Counted from the stretch's first letter, positions 24,756-34,133 are shown. The stretch is DNA of 64,000 bases from Prevotella sp. (GCA_017428055.1 JAFRRN010000095.1:1-64000); one strand, 5' to 3'. Translations and numbers: made by a program. Notes: generated by a model from the sequence alone, not told the origin.

Positions 24756-25248
24756 CGATAAAGGACGCATCCGCTCCCAACAAACACCACATATACACCC
24801 GCGAGACCATGCCTTCGTACCCATGAAACCACATCTCCACACACGTAACATACCATGTCGACTACGGCGAGAAATTACACAAAATCCATTTCAAAATCCC
24901 ACAAAATCATTTTGAATCATTTGTATTTTTTATTGAATGATTACTGCATGAAGTGCATCTTCTGCCATTTGCGTTAGATGGATGAAGTTTTTTGTCTTGA
25001 TAACAATTAATAAGGAAACTACATATGATTCCCCTACCACAAACCGGATACCAATGTAATGATCGTATGGGGGTCAATGCCATTAGGTATTGGATAAGGT
25101 AGCCAGCCATCGCAGAGGGGAAGTGTGCCGTTAGGTACACGATACCATGTCAATAACCAACTGGGAGTTTGATATAGATTGGCATCGAATAACACTCAAC
25201 TCATAAATAATAGCATTTTTTTGTTTACTTTCTCACATCATTTGCGTC
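24756..25248. other. Intergenic region upstream of the ECF sigma factor
   Basis: Holds one copy of the CCATTTCAAAATCCCACAAA dispersed repeat (about 24850-24960) and, on the minus strand between about 25040 and 25190, an open stretch that reads like an old coding fragment (W-Y-R-V-P-N-G-T-L-P..., with repeated P-N-G) without a start codon. No intact gene; no clear TAnnTTTG box for the sigma gene was found. Confidence 0.45.
24850..24960. repeat. Dispersed repeat with TACGGCGAGAAAT and CCATTTCAAAATCCCACAAA blocks
   Basis: The same blocks in the same order occur at 29691-29850. See that entry. Confidence 0.7.
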
Positions 25249-25767
25249 ATGATGATAGAGACGCACATGGAAACGAATATATTTGAAGACATAGCAAACG
25301 AGATTCGTCCACAACTGATAGAGCTTTGCGGACGGTTCCTTGCCAAGAGGAACTTGACGGAAGAGGCGGAAGATGCCGTGCAGGAAACGCTCTTCAAGCT
25401 CTGGCGGATGCGTGACCATTTAGCCGATTACGACAGCCCACAGGCTCTCGCCGTCGCCATGGCGAAAAATGTCTGCATCGACCTCCTGCGCCGACAACAT
25501 GCAGAGGTGATACCTCTTCATGGGATAGACATAGAGGACACCCACCAAACAGACCAAGGTGCCATATCCCATGACACGCAGACATTAATCCGCCAAGCCC
25601 TCAACCAATTGCCTTCCACGAAGCGTAGGATGATTGAAATGCGGAGCGAAGGAATGTCTTTAGACGAGATCTCTAACGTCTGCAACACCACCAAACAGAG
25701 CACCAAGACCATGATTTCTTCGGCAAGGAAAGCCTTGCTGGCACAATTAAGGAAAGGAGGAATATGA
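25249..25767 (+). CDS. ECF-type RNA polymerase sigma factor
   Basis: 172 residues (ATG 25249; ATG 25267, METN, is an alternative start). Region 2 is visible as AEDAVQETLFKLWRMRDHL followed by ALAVAMAKNVCIDLLRR, and region 4 as LPSTKRRMIEMRSEGMSLDEIS, ending in a basic helix (SARKALLAQLRK). The stop overlaps the start of the next gene by ATGA, so translation is coupled to the membrane-anchored partner, which is the usual anti-sigma arrangement. The target regulon may include the secreted protein gene 19 bp further on. Confidence 0.9.
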   Translation: MMIETHMETNIFEDIANEIRPQLIELCGRFLAKRNLTEEAEDAVQETLFKLWRMRDHLADYDSPQALAVAMAKNVCIDLLRRQHAEVIPLHGIDIEDTHQTDQGAISHDTQTLIRQALNQLPSTKRRMIEMRSEGMSLDEISNVCNTTKQSTKTMISSARKALLAQLRKGGI

Positions 25768-26408
25768 TGACCGACATGAACGACAGGGCTACACGCCAAA
25801 GAGTGATCCAACGATACATAGACGCGGAAACGTCTGTTGCGGAGGAAAAAGCGTTGTTTGACTTCTATAGCCATACGACGGAGCCGCTTTCTGCCGATGA
25901 AGAGCCTATACGGCAGTTGGTTCTATCCACAGTTCACCTCGCAGATGACTCCATCCTATCTGACGAAAAAGTGAAAGAGTTTGACCACATCATGGCGGAA
26001 AGAGAGCGCAGGGCATCCCGAATGAAGCTTTGGCCATGGTTGGCGGCAGCCTGTGTCGCCGCCTTCGTGGCGGTGTTGCTGGCTCCACCGGAATTGAATG
26101 GAAGAAGGGGGAACGATGAAGGAGGAAGTGTATTAAGCATGGAAGTAAAAAACGTGAAGGAGGATGCACATCGTACACCAAAACCTCAAGACACTGCAAC
26201 GCATGTTACTTCATCCATCAAACCTCAACCACCAACCATCAACACAACCCTTACACTTCAGGAAGGCGACCAAAGCGACTTGGTTTCCGTGGAAAATATG
26301 TTCGGCTTAGAATCGCGTCCCGACCCATTGGAAGAATATACCGCCTTGGAAGAGAAGTTGCAACGGGAATGTGACGAAGTGTTTTTGATATTAAACAATA
26401 AAGATTAA
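25764..26408 (+). CDS. Membrane-anchored probable anti-sigma factor
   Basis: 214 residues. N-terminal helical, cytoplasmic region, then one membrane helix (about residues 92-110, WPWLAAACVAAFVAVLLA) and an exported C-terminal part rich in Thr/Pro/Gln. Topology and coupling to an ECF sigma gene fit an anti-sigma factor, although I see no zinc motif of the ZAS type nor a FecR domain. Function is by context. Confidence 0.6.
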   Translation: MMTDMNDRATRQRVIQRYIDAETSVAEEKALFDFYSHTTEPLSADEEPIRQLVLSTVHLADDSILSDEKVKEFDHIMAERERRASRMKLWPWLAAACVAAFVAVLLAPPELNGRRGNDEGGSVLSMEVKNVKEDAHRTPKPQDTATHVTSSIKPQPPTINTTLTLQEGDQSDLVSVENMFGLESRPDPLEEYTALEEKLQRECDEVFLILNNKD

Positions 26409-26426
26409 ACAAGAAAAATAAAGATT

Positions 26427-28256
26427 ATGAGACAATATATATTGATGGTGGTCATGTTGCTACAAGCAATGACTACCCTTGCACAAAAGGAAAACAGTAT
26501 TCCACAACTCATGGAGTACTTAGAGAAGAACCATCCCGAGGAACTCAAATATGACATCATCCGTTATGACGAGGGCTTTTCAGAACGTTGGATTTGGACG
26601 AAAGAGTATCATGCCACGAAAGACAAGCCCATCCATCGGTACCAGTTGCAACTGTTGAAAGACACCGTCATGCAGTACTTCCTCAACGCCTCAAGCAATG
26701 CCATCGCCTGTCATCACCAACAAACGCCCAAGGGTACGGAAGACCAAATCCGCTATGCGTTAGCATTGAAAAAAGAGGACAACAGCACACCCATCTTCGC
26801 TTACGACCATTACAATGCCAAGGAAGATGCTGTATTCTCCTACAATCCTGAAAGAGACAGGTGTAGACTCACCATTGAATACCACAACAGGACTGACGGG
26901 AACAGTTGTGGACAAGCCCTTGACTTCAAGCCTCTCCAACCCATCATCGCCAAGATAGCGGCATCGGCAGGAGCAGAGAGACACGCGGTGTCCTACAGAT
27001 ACAACACACAGAAAGACGAATTGTTCCCAAATTCCACGTATTCATACGTTTTGGAAAAAGACAGCAACAACAACGTTACATCATCTTTCGAAGGAGGAGA
27101 CCGGCTAAATGTGACGGAAGGCGGGTGCAGTGGCACACTCTATGTCATCCCCCAAGGGCAAGCGGACGCGGTAGCCACCAAACTCCAAACGGAACTCATC
27201 CAATATCTGCGTGACCATCGGGATAAGGAATACATGTACGACTATTTAGATACCAACACCCGACTGATCATCCTCCGCCAATGGAATCGCGGCGATGACG
27301 AGACGTTTGGCACCATCTTCGCCAAGAAAGATGAGTTTGGACGATACACCATCCTGTTTGTGGAGAAGATTGACTCCACATTCACCTTGCCCAATGGCTA
27401 CGAGACGATGCTGTCGTACGACCACGGGAAGATGGAACGCCTACCCAATTACGACCAATTGAAAGCCAACAGCCTGACAAAGAAGGATGACAATTTCATG
27501 CCGTGGCTCGTCATGGCTACTCGGCAATTGGGCATCAACACGTCGCCAACACCACAAAGAGCGGAACTCATCGGGGGAGACACCTTCCGCCAAGTCACCA
27601 CGTGGCAATGGGAAATACCCCAAGATTCCATCGCCAGCATCAGGAGCAAACTGGTCAATGGGTCACTCAACAATTATCAGCACATAGAGTCACATACCCA
27701 ACAGGGCGACACGATTGAACTGACCGCATCCAATTCCGCTTACGACCAAGAAAGGCTCACCTGTAAGATGTACGGGAAAGGAGGCACATACACGGCGCAC
27801 ATGCAATACTTTATCGATTCTAAAATCGAAGGATTTACCATGCCTTTCGACACCAGATGGGTAAACGACTTCATCGCCCAGATGAAAGACTCCAACTATA
27901 TCGAGCAACACTCTATCAATTACGAATATGGCAAGAAGTCTGACCCATCGAGTTTGGGCAAAGTGGAGGGCAGGCTCTTCGTGTTGTCAAGCAAAAACAA
28001 GGATGCCAAGCATGTTGGTAAAATGTTTAACCAAAGGATGAGAAAGCACCTCGCACAACATCCCAACCAGACTTTCGACATCGTTTTCACGAACCATCAA
28101 ATACACATCACCGACCGCATCATTGCCCTCGTTGACCCCGATGCCAGCCGTTTCTGCTTGCTATACATAGACTATGTGAACGGGAAATACCTCATCCCCG
28201 AAGAATGGTATCGCATCACTTCATACAAATATGGCAAGAAACGGTATTTGAAGTAA
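26427..28256 (+). CDS. Secreted protein with internal duplication, unknown function
   Basis: 609 residues with a signal peptide (MRQYILMVVMLLQAMTTLA-Q). Two long halves look related: both end in a segment of V-x-Y-x-Y..., an LFVL/LYVI strand, a helix (TKLQTELIQYLRDH or MFNQRMRKHLAQH) and a hydrophobic strand. No named domain recognised. Third gene of the ECF sigma cluster, so its product may be exported under sigma control or be sensed by the system. No membrane anchor, no lipobox. Confidence 0.65.
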   Translation: MRQYILMVVMLLQAMTTLAQKENSIPQLMEYLEKNHPEELKYDIIRYDEGFSERWIWTKEYHATKDKPIHRYQLQLLKDTVMQYFLNASSNAIACHHQQTPKGTEDQIRYALALKKEDNSTPIFAYDHYNAKEDAVFSYNPERDRCRLTIEYHNRTDGNSCGQALDFKPLQPIIAKIAASAGAERHAVSYRYNTQKDELFPNSTYSYVLEKDSNNNVTSSFEGGDRLNVTEGGCSGTLYVIPQGQADAVATKLQTELIQYLRDHRDKEYMYDYLDTNTRLIILRQWNRGDDETFGTIFAKKDEFGRYTILFVEKIDSTFTLPNGYETMLSYDHGKMERLPNYDQLKANSLTKKDDNFMPWLVMATRQLGINTSPTPQRAELIGGDTFRQVTTWQWEIPQDSIASIRSKLVNGSLNNYQHIESHTQQGDTIELTASNSAYDQERLTCKMYGKGGTYTAHMQYFIDSKIEGFTMPFDTRWVNDFIAQMKDSNYIEQHSINYEYGKKSDPSSLGKVEGRLFVLSSKNKDAKHVGKMFNQRMRKHLAQHPNQTFDIVFTNHQIHITDRIIALVDPDASRFCLLYIDYVNGKYLIPEEWYRITSYKYGKKRYLK

Positions 28257-28326
28257 AAACTTTAGTTTGCCATCTTCAATTTTACTTTTAGCGTTTTACT
28301 TTTGGTGTAACACCTTTAGCGTGATG

Positions 28327-28334
28327 CAAAGATA
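28327..28334 (-). promoter_or_regulatory. Orphan minus-strand -7 box in the 28.3-kb gap
   Basis: TATCTTTG on the minus strand, pointing toward the 3' end of the secreted protein gene with no minus-strand gene downstream. A GGTGTAACACC palindrome lies at about 28303-28313. Could be chance. Confidence 0.3.
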
Positions 28335-28411
28335 GCAGTATCATCTTAACTACCAAATTATTTTCTCCTTTTCTAACGTTTGCGTATTTATTTACCTATT
28401 TACCCATTTCT

Positions 28412-28510
28412 TTATTGGTTTTTCTTTGGTTCTGCAATTTGCTCGGGGAAGGTGTTCTTCTGAAGCCATGGTAGCAGTTCCATATCCATAGCGACATAAT
28501 CAGCTAAAAA
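28412..28510 (-). pseudogene. Possible guanine-deaminase-type amidohydrolase fragment
   Basis: An in-frame stretch with no start codon encodes A-M-D-M-E-L-L-P-W-L-Q-K-N-T-F-P-E-Q, close to the MDLELLxWLxxYTFPEE segment of guanine deaminases (as I remember it), then quickly ends with a stop. It is about 30 codons of a gene of more than 400 codons. It lies just downstream of the efflux membrane-fusion gene. Confidence 0.35.
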
Positions 28511-28554
28511 TATTGGTAAAATTGTGAAAAGAAAGAGGCTACCAAGAATTTACG

Positions 28555-29658
28555 TTATTCCTCTTTCACGATTTTCGGTCCTCGTACCAAGTCCTTGGCG
28601 GTGATGCCGCTCTTGACCTCGATGTTCAAGCCGTCGCTTAATCCCGTCGTTACCTTACGCCGCTCATAGCTCTTGTTTTCGCCAGCCCCCTTAATGACAT
28701 ACACGAATGTTTCGTTGCCACTGAACTCAATGGCACTCTCTGGGATGGCAAGTACATGTTTGGCAGAGGCAAGCTCAATTTCCGCGTTGGCACTATACCC
28801 ACTCCTGACATGGGCTGTGGCACCGACATGCACGGCAGCCTTGATCTCAAACTGGTTGGCGCCATTGCTCTCCACCGCCTTGGGCGACACATATTCGAGC
28901 GAAGCCTCAAAGGAGAGGTCTTGCAAGGCACCGATGGTGATCTGCATGGGCATTCCCGTGACGAGCCGTCCCACCTCCGTCTCATCGATGTTGCCGCGGA
29001 AAATGAGGTCGTTCATGTTGGCGACGCTCGCTATCGTGGTACCATCGTTGAACGTATTACTGAGAATGACGGAGTTTCCCACCTTGACAGGTACGTCCAA
29101 CACCAATCCCGACACGGTGGAACGCACAAGGGTGGAACTGGCGTTGGCATTGCTCTTCGACACACCATCACGCACCACCTGTAGGTTATCGTTGGCGGCA
29201 GCCAACTCTTCTTTCGCTTGGGAATACGCCAATTTAATCTTATCGAACTCATCCGCCGAGACATAACCCTTGTCAAACAGCGTCTTCTCACGCTCGTAGT
29301 CAGTCTTCGACTGGTTGGCATTGACATTGGCGAGTCGCACCCGCGCCTCTGCCGAACTGAGTTGCTGCATATCGGGAATGACCTTCACCTTGGCTATCAC
29401 CTCGCCCGCTTGCACACGGTCGCCCGCCTCCTTATACAACTGGGTGATGATACCCGAGATTTGGGGTTTGACATTCACCTCATTTCGTGGCTCTATCTTC
29501 CCTGTCACCACCGTTGTCTTACTGATGTCCATGACCTTCGGCGTGAACTCCTCGTAGGCCACGGGCTGGGGTTGCGACTTCCTCCAAAGGAATACAAACG
29601 TGCCAATGAAAACCAAGGCAACGAGCAAGGCAATGATAAACTTAAAATACTTCTTCAT
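28555..29658 (-). CDS. Efflux membrane-fusion protein (MacA/HlyD family)
   Basis: 367 residues. One N-terminal membrane helix (FIIALLVALVFIGTFVFL), then a lipoyl-like half (VNVKPQISGIITQLYKEAGDRVQAGEVIAKV), a helical hairpin of about residues 95-165, the second half-lipoyl and barrel domains with SGLVLDVPVKVGNSV and AKDLVRG near the end. Links inner-membrane ABC permeases to an outer-membrane channel. It is the last gene of a minus-strand set: ATPase (32410), two permeases (31135, 29875) and this one; a 217-bp gap with the dispersed repeat separates it from the permease. No TolC-type gene is in the window. Confidence 0.88.
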   Translation of the reverse strand: MKKYFKFIIALLVALVFIGTFVFLWRKSQPQPVAYEEFTPKVMDISKTTVVTGKIEPRNEVNVKPQISGIITQLYKEAGDRVQAGEVIAKVKVIPDMQQLSSAEARVRLANVNANQSKTDYEREKTLFDKGYVSADEFDKIKLAYSQAKEELAAANDNLQVVRDGVSKSNANASSTLVRSTVSGLVLDVPVKVGNSVILSNTFNDGTTIASVANMNDLIFRGNIDETEVGRLVTGMPMQITIGALQDLSFEASLEYVSPKAVESNGANQFEIKAAVHVGATAHVRSGYSANAEIELASAKHVLAIPESAIEFSGNETFVYVIKGAGENKSYERRKVTTGLSDGLNIEVKSGITAKDLVRGPKIVKEE

Positions 29659-29690
29659 ATCTATAATGCTTAATGTTTAATCTTCAATCT

Positions 29691-29850
29691 CCATTTCAAA
29701 ATCCCACAAAATCATTCGACCTATACGGTTGAAATTATTTTGAACAATTTTGAATGAAATTTTGAATGAATTTCTGCACGAAGTACACGATATGGTGTCG
29801 CCTACGGCGAGAAATATCACAAAATCCATTTCAAAATCCCACAATCTTCA
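29691..29850. repeat. Dispersed repeat, 135-bp period, inside the efflux operon
   Basis: CCATTTCAAAATCCCAC occurs at 29691 and again at 29826, so the unit repeats with a period of about 135 bp. The second part (GAATTTCTGCACGAAGTACA, TACGGCGAGAAATATCACAA) matches 24850-24960. Located between the permease and membrane-fusion genes. Confidence 0.75.
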
Positions 29851-29874
29851 ACCTTCAATTTTCAATCTTCAATC

Positions 29875-31119
29875 TCATTCATCACGCATCGCATCGACGG
29901 GCTTGATGCCCATGGCACGTGCAGCTGGGGCAAGACCCGCCAAGATGCCCAAGACACTCAACAGGGCAACCGCTCCCAAAGCCGTCCAGAATCCCACTTG
30001 GAAATGGGTCTCCACGATGCCGTCGGTCGTATTGGCAAGTTCCAGCATCTCCAGTATCACCACGGCAAAGAGAATCCCACTCAGTCCCGCTACGGAGGTC
30101 AACACAAGGCTCTCGCTGATAATCTGCCCGAGAATGTTGCGCGGGGTTGCACCGATGGCGCGTCGGATGCCGATTTCCGTCGTCCTCTCGCGCACGGTCA
30201 CCATCATGATGTTCGACACGCCAATGGCTCCAGCCAACAAAGTACCTATTCCAACGAGCCAAATCAACAGGTTCACACCAGAGAAAAGGCTGTCCACCAA
30301 GCCAAACATCATCTCGGTGTTGAAGACGGTGACGGCTTTCTCGTCCGTAGGGTCAACATGATGTGCGCGGGCAACGACCTCTCGCATGCGTGACGTTATC
30401 TTACTCATCTTGACACCTGGCATCGCCGTGGCGCATATCAGATGCACACTATCGCCCTTGTTATATGTCTGTTGCATAAGGGTGATGGGAATCACCACGG
30501 ACTCCTCCGCCCTGCCATTGATGCTCATGTTGCCCGAGGCATAGTCAACCCCCACGATACTGAAATACATCGAGTCGAGCCGAATCATCTGTCCGCAAGG
30601 GTCTCCACCACCGGGGAACAACGTCTTATAGACTTTCTTTCCCAATACGCACACCTTGCGACGCTGTGCCATGTCCATATCATTGAGGAAACGGCCATAA
30701 AACAACTGGGGTGCTTCCACTTTCTGATAGTCGGGCAACAGGCCTTTCACGTTGCAACTGCTACTCTTGTCGCCAAAAGTGGCAATTGCCCCCCATCGTG
30801 AGAGCATCGGGGAAACAACATCCAGTTCGGGAACTTGCTGCCTAAGGCGTTCCACGTCACGGTAAGTCATGCTCCAATACCTGCCCTTGCGCATCCCGTG
30901 ATAGGGCTTGGTGGTCGGTTGGGCGAAGACAATGGCTGAATTAGACGCAAACCCCTCGAAATTGCTTGACAGCAACTCCTTGAGCCCATTGCCCCCGCCG
31001 ATGAGTGCCACGAGCATGAAGACACCCCAAAACACGCCAAAGCCCGTGAGGAACGAGCGTGTCTTGTTGCGTGTCAACGTGTCAAGAATCTCCTTATAGG
31101 AATCAATGTCTATTTTCAT
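29875..31119 (-). CDS. MacB-type ABC permease (FtsX domain), second of two
   Basis: 414 residues: one N-terminal helix (about 20-40, RSFLTGFGVFWGVFMLVALIGG), a large periplasmic MacB_PCD domain and three C-terminal helices of the FtsX domain, with the GVSNIMMVTVRERTTEIGIRRAIGA cytoplasmic motif. No ATPase domain, so it pairs with the separate ATP-binding protein at 32410. It lies 15 bp downstream of the sister permease, likely a heterodimer. Confidence 0.9.
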   Translation of the reverse strand: MKIDIDSYKEILDTLTRNKTRSFLTGFGVFWGVFMLVALIGGGNGLKELLSSNFEGFASNSAIVFAQPTTKPYHGMRKGRYWSMTYRDVERLRQQVPELDVVSPMLSRWGAIATFGDKSSSCNVKGLLPDYQKVEAPQLFYGRFLNDMDMAQRRKVCVLGKKVYKTLFPGGGDPCGQMIRLDSMYFSIVGVDYASGNMSINGRAEESVVIPITLMQQTYNKGDSVHLICATAMPGVKMSKITSRMREVVARAHHVDPTDEKAVTVFNTEMMFGLVDSLFSGVNLLIWLVGIGTLLAGAIGVSNIMMVTVRERTTEIGIRRAIGATPRNILGQIISESLVLTSVAGLSGILFAVVILEMLELANTTDGIVETHFQVGFWTALGAVALLSVLGILAGLAPAARAMGIKPVDAMRDE

Positions 31120-31134
31120 GCCACATTTATAGTT

Positions 31135-32394
31135 TTATTCTGCCCTCAATGCCTCGATGGGACGAATCCTTGCCGCCTTCCTTGCGGGTATCAATCCCGC
31201 CAGCGTACCGGCGACAATCATCACCAATGTTGCCTCAATGCACACGTCAAGACCCACTGTGGGATCGACGAACATGGTTAATTGGAACAGACCATTATCT
31301 ATCTGTTCATGTCCAAGCGTGGCATCCATATATTCATTCGCCCCGATGCCGAGAATCATTCCCACATAACCAAAAAAGGTAGTGATGATGACACTCTCCA
31401 CGATGATGAGTCGCAAGATTGACATCGGCGTGGCTCCTATCGCCTTGCGGATGCCAAACTCGCGTGTCCGTTCCTTGACCGTAATCAGCATGATGTTGCT
31501 CACACCGACGATGCCGCTCAACAAAGTGAAGATGCCGATGACCCACAGGGCGATGCGGATGATGTTCATGGCGGTGTTCATCTGTAGATTTTGCGTGAAG
31601 CGATTCCATATCCACGTGGCATCCTCATCATCGGGGGCAGCCTGGTGATTGGCATTGAGGCTTGCCTGATACCTCTTCTCAAAGCTATCGTTCTCCTCCA
31701 CGCTGTTCAGTCCATGGAAAGAGAAGATGATATTGTCAGCCCTGTCACCACGATTATACATGGTACGCACGGTGCTGAATGCCGTATATGCCTCCGCGTT
31801 CATCTCGCTTTGGTCACTTTTGTAGATGCCGATGATGCGGAAACCAATATTGCCCACCTTGGCAAACGACCCTACCAACGTGGAGATGTCGCCTTGGGTA
31901 AGCTCCTTGGCTTGGTTTTCGCTCAACACCAGCGACTTGCGCTGCTGCTCCAAATCCACTTGGTTGACGAAACGCCCGTGCAACATCTCAATCTTATTGA
32001 TGGTAGCCTCATTGGGAAACACACCACAAAGATTGCTGGACACATAGTTGTCACGAAAGGAAATGATAACCCCGTTTTGGTTGATTTCCGCTCCCACATC
32101 GTCAATGTTTTCCGTAAAATGGCGGTCTGTGGTTCGCAAGTCCTCATCGTTTAACCGAATCCGCCGACCCTCTTTCAATCCCTGATAAGCCTTCGACGTG
32201 ACACCACCACCCACCATCATCGAGTTGTCGAGGAAGCGGTCGCTGTTTTGCATCGTGGCATGGATCAGCCCATTGCCCGCACCGAGCAGGAAGATGAGCA
32301 TGAAGATGCCCCAAGCCACGGCGAAACCCGTGAGTGCGGTGCGCAGTTTATTGCGCTTGGCGGTTGCCCATATCTCTGTGAGGATGTCTTGCAT
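31135..32394 (-). CDS. MacB-type ABC permease (FtsX domain), first of two
   Basis: 419 residues with the same architecture as its neighbour: N-terminal helix (LRTALTGFAVAWGIFMLIFLLG), periplasmic domain, and C-terminal FtsX helices with GVSNIMLITVKERTREFGIRKAIGA. The two differ through the periplasmic domain, as expected for a heterodimer. Translation starts 16 bp after the ATPase stop. Substrate class (peptide, antibiotic, lipid) cannot be read from the sequence. Confidence 0.9.
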   Translation of the reverse strand: MQDILTEIWATAKRNKLRTALTGFAVAWGIFMLIFLLGAGNGLIHATMQNSDRFLDNSMMVGGGVTSKAYQGLKEGRRIRLNDEDLRTTDRHFTENIDDVGAEINQNGVIISFRDNYVSSNLCGVFPNEATINKIEMLHGRFVNQVDLEQQRKSLVLSENQAKELTQGDISTLVGSFAKVGNIGFRIIGIYKSDQSEMNAEAYTAFSTVRTMYNRGDRADNIIFSFHGLNSVEENDSFEKRYQASLNANHQAAPDDEDATWIWNRFTQNLQMNTAMNIIRIALWVIGIFTLLSGIVGVSNIMLITVKERTREFGIRKAIGATPMSILRLIIVESVIITTFFGYVGMILGIGANEYMDATLGHEQIDNGLFQLTMFVDPTVGLDVCIEATLVMIVAGTLAGLIPARKAARIRPIEALRAE

Positions 32395-32409
32395 AGCGTC
32401 AAAGATTCG

Positions 32410-33129
32410 TCATTTCATCACACCATCCACGCCAAAGGGGCTGGCTTGGTGGGATATATTTTCCTCAATATTCCCGATTAGCCCATCCTTGATGTGGATA
32501 ATCTTATCTGTCGCATTGGCCACACCACTCTCATGCGTGACCACAAGGATGGTTTTATGCTCGTCTTGGTGCAATTGCTTGAGCAGTTGCATCACCTCAA
32601 TGCTCGTCTTGGAGTCAAGGGCGCCCGTGGGTTCGTCTGCCAGAATGATCTTGGGTTGCGTAATCAACGCCCGCGCAATGGCGACCCGTTGCTTTTGCCC
32701 TCCCGACATCTCATTGGGGTAATGCCCAGCCCATGCCGCCAAACCAAGGCGGTCAAGATATTCCATTGCCATCTGGTGACGCTTGCGGCGACCCACGCCT
32801 TGATAGAAGAGTGGCAATTCGACGTTCTCGACGGCAGTCTTGAAACCGATTAGGTTAAACGATTGGAAGATGAAGCCTATCATGCGGTTGCGGTATTCCG
32901 CCGCTTTCTTTTCCGAAAGGTCCTTGATAAGCGTCCCTGCGAGGATATATTCCCCTGAGTCATAGTTGTCGAGAATGCCTAATATATTTAATAAGGTGGA
33001 CTTTCCCGACCCCGATGCGCCCATGATGGAGACAAACTCTCCCTCCTCGATGTCAAGGCTGATGCCTTTCAACACATGCAACGGCTGTGCGCCAAAATAA
33101 GTCTTATGAACGTTATTAAGATGAATCAT
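32410..33129 (-). CDS. ABC transporter ATP-binding protein of the MacAB-like exporter
   Basis: 239 residues. Walker A GASGSGKST, Q-loop FQSFNLIGF, signature MSGGQKQRVAIARAL, Walker B ILADEPTGALD and the switch His in VVTHE are all present. LolD/MacB subfamily. First gene of the permease-permease-fusion-protein set and preceded by a possible hairpin (33148-33180) after the redoxin-TonB gene. Confidence 0.92.
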   Translation of the reverse strand: MIHLNNVHKTYFGAQPLHVLKGISLDIEEGEFVSIMGASGSGKSTLLNILGILDNYDSGEYILAGTLIKDLSEKKAAEYRNRMIGFIFQSFNLIGFKTAVENVELPLFYQGVGRRKRHQMAMEYLDRLGLAAWAGHYPNEMSGGQKQRVAIARALITQPKIILADEPTGALDSKTSIEVMQLLKQLHQDEHKTILVVTHESGVANATDKIIHIKDGLIGNIEENISHQASPFGVDGVMK

Positions 33130-33147
33130 ATACGTTTAAGACGCAAG

Positions 33148-33180
33148 ATGGTGGGAAAAAGTTGCACTCTTACCCACCAT
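33148..33180 (-). terminator. Hairpin between the redoxin-TonB gene and the ABC ATPase
   Basis: ATGGTGGG (33148-33155) pairs with CCCACCAT (33173-33180). No U-tract on the minus strand, so it may attenuate rather than end transcription. Confidence 0.35.
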
Positions 33181-33185
33181 TTCAC

Positions 33186-34112
33186 TTAATGATTGTTATA
33201 TTGTATCTTGAAATTGAGTGGCAGTTCATACTCAGACTTCACCGCCATCCCATAGCGAATGGCGGGCTTCCACTTGGGCATGGCTTGGATAACGCGCTTG
33301 CCTTCCTCGGCAAACAAATCCAATACCTCCTCGCGTAGCTTGCGCTTCTCGTCGCCGGCGAGGCGTTGGAATGGCAACTTATCCTCCACCGTAATCCTGT
33401 TTTGTGTCACGCGGATATTGGAGATGGTGCCATCGGCATTGACGGAGAACTTGAATACTGTCTGCCCCTCTAAGCCATAATTGGAAGCCTTACGCGGATA
33501 ATCGATACTCTTGACTATATAGGCCATCATTGCATCTTCGCCCCCGGGGAACTGGGGGTCGGCAGAACGTTTGTTGCGGGGAACGCTTACTTTCGACTTG
33601 TCAAGCCTCCTTAATTGCCTGTCCAGCTTGTCAATCATCACCGTGCGTAGGATAACCTTGCCTTCTGTATTGATGACATACATCGAAGGAATCCACTTGA
33701 TGCCGTAGGCTTGTGCCATCTTCGACTCGCGCATCTTCTTCAACTCGCACAATTGCAAGCCTTGCATCCCACTATCTGCCAGATAGCCTATCCATTTCTC
33801 CCTCTCCGTGTCGAAAGAGACATGGATAAACACCACGCTGTCGGAGGCGTGTTCGCTGTGCAATTGGTTCATGGCGGGAATGTCCTTACGACAGTCAGGA
33901 CACCACGATGCCCAGAAATGCAACACCACATACCGTCCACGTAGGCTTTTCAGGCTTGTGTTCGACACGCTGTCTATCATGAAATCGGGAACTTCCATGC
34001 CCACTTTCAGCATGTCTTGGGCATAGAGGGAGTCTAAATCCTTGTCCGTTTGGGAAAAACCTGACATCCCAAAACCTATCAACAACAATGAAAGAATGAT
34101 GCTATTTCTCAT
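33186..34112 (-). CDS. Redoxin (TlpA-like) fused to a TonB C-terminal domain
   Basis: 308 residues with a signal peptide (cleavage after GMSGFSQ). Residues about 30-170: AhpC/TSA-like thioredoxin fold with the redox pair Cys71-Pro-Asp-Cys74 in F-W-A-S-W-C-P-D-C. Residues about 190-308: a TonB-type C-terminal domain (FPGGEDAMMAYIVKSIDYP, LEGQTVFKFSVNADG), the fold that contacts outer-membrane receptors. Lacks an inner-membrane anchor helix of a true TonB and lacks a proline-rich arm. Perhaps a periplasmic thiol protein targeted to receptors or a sensor (inference). It lies between an ABC exporter and the MacAB-like operon. Confidence 0.8.
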   Translation of the reverse strand: MRNSIILSLLLIGFGMSGFSQTDKDLDSLYAQDMLKVGMEVPDFMIDSVSNTSLKSLRGRYVVLHFWASWCPDCRKDIPAMNQLHSEHASDSVVFIHVSFDTEREKWIGYLADSGMQGLQLCELKKMRESKMAQAYGIKWIPSMYVINTEGKVILRTVMIDKLDRQLRRLDKSKVSVPRNKRSADPQFPGGEDAMMAYIVKSIDYPRKASNYGLEGQTVFKFSVNADGTISNIRVTQNRITVEDKLPFQRLAGDEKRKLREEVLDLFAEEGKRVIQAMPKWKPAIRYGMAVKSEYELPLNFKIQYNNH

Positions 34113-34133
34113 GATGTTATCTTGATTTGATGG

